This document shows, one piece after another, positions 15,780-18,480 of a stretch of DNA of 18,480 nt. The DNA is taken from NCBI GenBank assembly GCA_929200335.1, contig CAKMZG010000015.1, positions 1-18,480 of the forward strand, given 5' to 3'. This DNA comes from an uncultured Alphaproteobacteria bacterium. Its GTDB lineage: Bacteria > Pseudomonadota > Alphaproteobacteria > Rhizobiales > Rhizobiaceae. Under the pieces are notes generated by a model. The model searched no databases, was not told the DNA's origin, and was given only the letters and a program-made list of their open reading frames with translations. Both the position numbers and the translations under genes were made by a program. Numbering within the stretch: position 1 is the first letter of the stretch; each line of letters starts with the position of its first letter.

Positions 15780-15874
15780 TTTTGTACGCATCAACTATTT
15801 GCTGATGTAAAAAAGACGGTGGAAGACATCGCAAAAGCCCTAGATTATTTCTAGTCTTTTACTTAAGAATTATA

Positions 15875-15899
15875 GGGAGCCTTTATGGTTCCCTTTTTT
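15875..15899 (+). terminator. Intrinsic terminator of argG
   Basis: A 7-bp stem (GGGAGCC at 15875-15881, GGTTCCC at 15887-15893, one G-T pair) with the loop TTTAT is followed by six T residues. It lies 95 nt after the argG stop, and no gene intervenes. This is a clear rho-independent terminator. Confidence 0.85.
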
Positions 15900-15928
15900 A
15901 TGCTCTTTTGAGAGACTGGATTATAGAG

Positions 15929-15961
15929 CCTTTCAAATTGATATGATAACAATTTGAAAGG
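15929..15961. repeat. 12-bp perfect inverted repeat
   Basis: CCTTTCAAATTG (15929-15940) and CAATTTGAAAGG (15950-15961) are perfect complements with a 9-nt loop. The sequence after it (TATATTTTCC) is T-rich but interrupted, so it could act as a weak second terminator for argG or as a protein-binding site. The first 8 bases of its left arm, with the 4 bases before it, recur inverted at the xthA ribosome-binding site. Confidence 0.6.
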
Positions 15962-15988
15962 TATATTTTCCCTATCTGAGTAGTCGTG

Positions 15989-16029
15989 TAGCGTTTAAAT
16001 GAATTTACTTAACTGGGAACTATTCGCGC
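15989..16029. repeat. Dispersed palindromic element, decayed copy
   Basis: This stretch aligns with the element at 10459. Both begin TAGCGTTTA, differ at two bases, share TGAATTTAC and then TAA, and both end in CTA-(C/T)-TCGC after a short variable part that is 4 bases longer here. The right arm no longer matches the left, so the hairpin is lost or weak. Sequence similarity without the pairing suggests descent from a mobile or amplified repeat rather than convergence on a hairpin. Confidence 0.6.
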
Positions 16030-16094
16030 AAACAAATTTATCAAGGCATAAACTTGAATTCACGTAGGTGCATAATGCTCTAGGAAAAATCGTA

Positions 16095-16114
16095 ACCCTA
16101 TGTGTATTTAGGGT
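16095..16114. repeat. Short inverted repeat upstream of the xthA promoter-like site
   Basis: ACCCTA (16095-16100) and TAGGGT (16109-16114) are perfect 6-bp arms around an 8-nt loop, ending 7 nt before the TTGACA hexamer. It could be an operator for an activator or repressor. An arm of 6 bp may also occur by chance. Confidence 0.35.
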
Positions 16115-16121
16115 AAGGCTT

Positions 16122-16151
16122 TTGACAAAGTCAGTATGAAAAATCTATCAT
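16122..16151 (+). promoter_or_regulatory. Predicted promoter upstream of xthA
   Basis: A perfect -35 TTGACA (16122-16127) and TATCAT (16146-16151, five of six consensus bases) are separated by 18 nt. Transcription would start near 16158. This gives either an unusually long leader of about 180 nt for xthA or a separate small transcript. Confidence 0.5.
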
Positions 16152-16337
16152 CACTAGGATAGAAAATTAAACAACATAATGGAAACAAAAGATAATTTAA
16201 AACATTTGAACTTTATTGGGTGCTTCTTGAATAGCCTTGCTTAAACCTAACGGAATTTATACCGTTTCACTTTGCGCGCCTAGTCAATAAACAAATAATT
16301 GCGATCAAATGTTCCCTATCATCTTGAAAGGCTCTAC

Positions 16338-17138
16338 ATGTCACTTAAATTGATTACTTGGAATATTAATTCTGTACGTCTGCGCATTGGCTTGGTTGAA
16401 AAACTCATGGAAGAGCAAAAGCCAGATGTTCTATGTTTACAAGAAACCAAATGCCCCAATGATCAATTTCCCACCAAAGCCTTTAAGAAAATGGGCTATG
16501 AGCATATGGCGATTAATGGTCAAAAGGGCTATCACGGTGTGGCAATTATCTCACGTTTACCCCTAAAAGACATTGAAATGCGCGAATATTGCGAAATGCA
16601 AGATACGCGTCATGTGAGTGCTTGTTTTGAGGCTGGGGGAAAGACTTTGCGTGTGCATAATTTTTATGTGCCAGCAGGTGGTGATGAGCCTAATGTTGAA
16701 ACCAATCCGAAATTTGATCACAAGATGAAATTTTTGGAAGAAATGAAAGCTCTTCATGCCGATAAAGGCAATGTGCCGGCCATTCTTGTGGGTGATTTAA
16801 ACATTGCGCCCTATGAACATGATGTTTGGGACACGAAGAAGCTAAAACGCGTGGTGTCTCATACACCCATTGAGCGCGAAACGCTTCTCGATGTGGCCGA
16901 AAAAGGTGAATGGGTTGATCTCATGCGCCAAGATGTGCCTATGAGTGAGAAGCTTTATACGTGGTGGTCTTATCGCGCTAAAGATTGGGATGCTGCAGAT
17001 AAAGGCCGTCGTCTTGATCATGTTTGGTCTTCAAAAGAATTAGTGCCAGCCTTTACAGGTGTAGAAGTGATGCGGGATGCTCGTGGTTGGGAAAAACCAT
17101 CAGATCACGCGCCTGTTGTGGCGAATTTTAAATTTTAA
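16338..17138 (+). CDS. xthA: Exodeoxyribonuclease III / AP endonuclease family protein
   Basis: This is a Mg2+-dependent DNA repair nuclease that cuts at abasic sites and trims blocked 3' ends. The 266-residue protein shows all active-site positions of the ExoIII family: Asn9 (TWNINS), Glu36 (LQETK), Tyr110 (NFYVPAGG), Asp153 and Asn155 (GDLNIAP), Asp227 (RRLDHVW) and Asp256-His257 (PSDHAPV). Its length matches E. coli Xth (268). I chose ATG 16338 because GAAAGG ends 6 nt upstream; the frame is open 13 codons further to a TTG without such a site. It appears monocistronic, behind a hairpin-rich leader region, and ends before the convergent ABC permease gene. Confidence 0.96.
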   Translation: MSLKLITWNINSVRLRIGLVEKLMEEQKPDVLCLQETKCPNDQFPTKAFKKMGYEHMAINGQKGYHGVAIISRLPLKDIEMREYCEMQDTRHVSACFEAGGKTLRVHNFYVPAGGDEPNVETNPKFDHKMKFLEEMKALHADKGNVPAILVGDLNIAPYEHDVWDTKKLKRVVSHTPIERETLLDVAEKGEWVDLMRQDVPMSEKLYTWWSYRAKDWDAADKGRRLDHVWSSKELVPAFTGVEVMRDARGWEKPSDHAPVVANFKF

Positions 17139-17161
17139 AATTAAAGCTCAAAAACTATTGG

Positions 17162-17193
17162 GGCGCCTGAGATATTTCATACCTGGAGGCGCC
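17162..17193. terminator. Probable bidirectional terminator between xthA and the ABC permease
   Basis: A perfect 7-bp G+C-rich stem (GGCGCCT at 17162-17168, AGGCGCC at 17187-17193) has an 18-nt loop. It lies 23 nt after the xthA stop and 11 nt after the converging permease stop. T-rich sequence follows on both strands but is not contiguous with the stem: TTCTATGTTTATT on +, and TTTTT after 7 nt on -. Position supports termination; the tracts are imperfect. Confidence 0.55.
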
Positions 17194-17204
17194 TTCTATG
17201 TTTA

Positions 17205-18176
17205 TTATCTTTCCTTGATATAGGGGCGACCTATGGCTTTTGGCGCTCGTGCTTTGCCAATAAAACCAGCCAGCAATATCACTGTTAAGATATAGGGTAG
17301 AGCTTGGGTAAGCTGTACTGGGATTTCGCCTACAACCGGAAACTCTTTGCCTTGTAGGCGGAATTGGATGGCATCTAAGAAGCCGAATAAGAGGCAAGGA
17401 TACATAACAGCCCTTGGCTTCCATTTAGCAAAAATAAGCGCTGCAAGAGCAATATAGCCCTTCCCAGCGGTCATATTGGGGCTGAAGTTGGCGGTTACCG
17501 CCATGGATAAATAAGCCCCAGATAGGCCACATAAAGCGCCACAGAAAATGGTTGCTAAATAGCGCATTTTATAAACGGAAATGCCGGCAGTATCAACGGC
17601 ACCCGGGTTTTCGCCAACCGCACGAAGGCGTAGGCCAAAGCGGGTTCTAAATAAGATCCACCAACATAAAGGTACTAGGGCAAAGGCCACATAAGTCAAA
17701 AGATAATGGCCTGATAGCAATTCGTGATAAATAGGCCCAAAAATTGGTATGTCTTTTAAGCTTTCGGCAAAAGGTAATATTATGGTTTGAAACTTGGCAC
17801 CTGATGCCAATTGAGGGGTTTGCCCGCTTTGTTGAAACCATGCTTGCCCCAAAATAATTGTACCACCAGCAGCAATGAAGTTAATAGCGAGACCAGAAAC
17901 CACTTGATCGCCTCGTTGTGAAATTGAAGCATAGCCATGCACTAGCGCAAGCGAGATAGAGGTAATGATGGCAAAGATCAAACCAATCCAAGCGCTTTGT
18001 GTGGTATAGGCCATGGCAGCACCCACAAAAGCGGCGGCTAACATTTTCCCATCAAGGCCAATATCCACAATGCCTGAGCGTTCGGAAAATAGCCCAGCAA
18101 GGGCAGCAAAAATAAGCGGAATAGAAAGACGAATGGTGCTATCCATAATTTGGATAATGGTAAGATAATATTCCAT
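17205..18176 (-). CDS. ABC transporter permease, NupQ/YufQ type (nucleoside-like importer)
   Basis: This is an inner-membrane permease of the branched BPD_transp_2 family, 323 residues with about eight to nine hydrophobic segments. Landmarks are GLFSERSGIVDIGLDGKML (28-46), RTRFGLRLRAVGENPGAVD (about 182-200), and GYIALAALIFAKWKP (about 239-253). These match the NupQ/YufQ and rhizobial nucleoside importer permeases that work with a BmpA-type lipoprotein and a two-domain ATPase. Purine nucleosides are a likely cargo, but related systems carry other solutes. It overlaps the preceding permease gene by one base (TAATG), with a GAGG ribosome-binding site. It ends the operon on this side. Confidence 0.9.
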   Translation of the reverse strand: MEYYLTIIQIMDSTIRLSIPLIFAALAGLFSERSGIVDIGLDGKMLAAAFVGAAMAYTTQSAWIGLIFAIITSISLALVHGYASISQRGDQVVSGLAINFIAAGGTIILGQAWFQQSGQTPQLASGAKFQTIILPFAESLKDIPIFGPIYHELLSGHYLLTYVAFALVPLCWWILFRTRFGLRLRAVGENPGAVDTAGISVYKMRYLATIFCGALCGLSGAYLSMAVTANFSPNMTAGKGYIALAALIFAKWKPRAVMYPCLLFGFLDAIQFRLQGKEFPVVGEIPVQLTQALPYILTVILLAGFIGKARAPKAIGRPYIKER

Positions 18177-18480
18177 TAGTTTGCCTCCTCAACAGTTTTA
18201 GATGATTTGGCATGGAGCGTTTGATAGGCCTTTGTGACACTGGGTCTAAACATATGTTCCAAAGCGCCAGCAAATAGGATAACAAGACCTTGAATTAGCA
18301 CCACCATATCCCGAGATACATTAGGCATTTCAAAAGCAATTTCTGCGCCTCCTTGATAAAGCACGCCAAAAAGCAATGCGGCTAAAACAATGCCGAAGGG
18401 ATGGTTACGACCCATAAGGGCTACTGCAATACCCACATAGCCCGCACCAGCCACAAATTCTAATTGTAAGCGGTGTTGAT
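18176..18480 (-). CDS. ABC transporter permease, NupP/YufP type, C-terminal part (gene continues past window)
   Basis: Only the last 100 or so codons are visible; the frame stays open to the right edge, so the N-terminal majority lies outside. Residues such as FVAGAGYVGIAVALMGRNHP and the following hydrophobic helix fit the C-terminal half of the first permease of NupPQ-type importers. A GTG at 18454 is only an internal codon. The last 30 residues are polar (TLHAKSSKTVEEAN). The ATPase and BmpA-type binding protein would be expected upstream, beyond the window. Confidence 0.85.
   Translation of the reverse strand, partial: QHRLQLEFVAGAGYVGIAVALMGRNHPFGIVLAALLFGVLYQGGAEIAFEMPNVSRDMVVLIQGLVILFAGALEHMFRPSVTKAYQTLHAKSSKTVEEAN

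Larger units (their letters stand above)
15780..16337. other. Gene-free region between argG and xthA
   Basis: In 558 bp I see no credible protein gene and no tRNA. The region holds a terminator (15875-15899), a 12-bp inverted repeat (15929-15961), a decayed copy of the dispersed palindrome (15989-16029), a small inverted repeat (16095-16114), a promoter-like sequence (16122-16151) and the xthA ribosome-binding site (16327-16331). The longest intact ATG reading frame that I traced here, 22 codons at 15999-16067, lacks a ribosome-binding site. The region could hide a small RNA or a long xthA leader. Confidence 0.6.

Noticed and set aside
15999..16067. 22-codon ATG reading frame in the argG-xthA gap
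   Set aside because: It has no ribosome-binding site, and its start lies within the decayed palindromic repeat. Nothing supports translation.
16056..16087. Possible third copy of the palindromic repeat (GAATT, AC, TA and CTAG positions match)
   Set aside because: Only about 60 % of positions agree in an ungapped alignment and no hairpin forms, which is too weak to separate from chance.
16299..16337. TTG-initiated 13-residue extension of the exonuclease
   Set aside because: ATG 16338 has GAAAGG 6 nt upstream and gives the family's usual N-terminus with the core strand starting at residue 3.

Overview
The window looks like ordinary chromosomal sequence from an AT-rich alphaproteobacterium (about 40 % G+C by eye). 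A Rhizobiales-type genome is the best guess. The grounds are the pairing of a TIGR01459-type HAD gene with ribF, the style of argG, a DctPQM TRAP transporter, a Gts-type hexose ABC operon and an NupPQ-type nucleoside permease pair. No rRNA, tRNA, CRISPR array, insertion sequence, phage gene or plasmid gene was seen. Both edges cut genes: a TRAP binding protein on the left and an ABC permease on the right.

Layout. Positions 1-3263 (+) hold a TRAP transporter operon, dctP (5' end missing), dctQ and dctM. A terminator-like hairpin lies between dctP and dctQ. Positions 3335-9212 (-) hold a sugar operon transcribed right to left: periplasmic binding protein, two permeases, ATPase, aldose-1-epimerase-like protein, D-lyxose isomerase. 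It faces dctM across a bidirectional terminator. A divergent LacI-family regulator (9398-10429, +) sits next to it. The shared intergenic region carries a perfect 14-bp palindrome with a central CG, placed over the predicted sugar-operon promoter. Positions 10576-12496 (+) hold a HAD-IIA protein and ribF. Positions 12547-13704 (+) encode a YcaQ/AlkZ-type winged-helix protein, convergent with a LysE/RhtB exporter (13718-14386, -). argG (14553-15779, +) follows, then a 558-bp gene-free region rich in hairpins, then the exonuclease III-type gene xthA (16338-17138, +). At the right edge (17205-18480, -) are two permease genes of a nucleoside-type ABC importer, overlapping by one base.

How the parts work together. 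The best-defined system is the sugar locus. A Gts-like hexose transporter imports sugar, the epimerase-like protein may interconvert anomers, and a cupin-type D-lyxose isomerase may convert D-mannose to D-fructose or D-lyxose to D-xylulose. The LacI protein is the probable local regulator. No sugar kinase is encoded here, so the next step would be supplied from elsewhere. The TRAP operon is of the TakP-like type and probably imports a small organic (keto- or hydroxy-) acid.

No clearly new biological system is visible. The observations most worth checking are a dispersed palindromic repeat (one intact and one decayed copy, 5.5 kb apart), a 16-bp intercistronic hairpin that pairs fully only in the operon's own RNA strand, the HAD protein lacking the second catalytic aspartate beside ribF, and the structured leader upstream of xthA.
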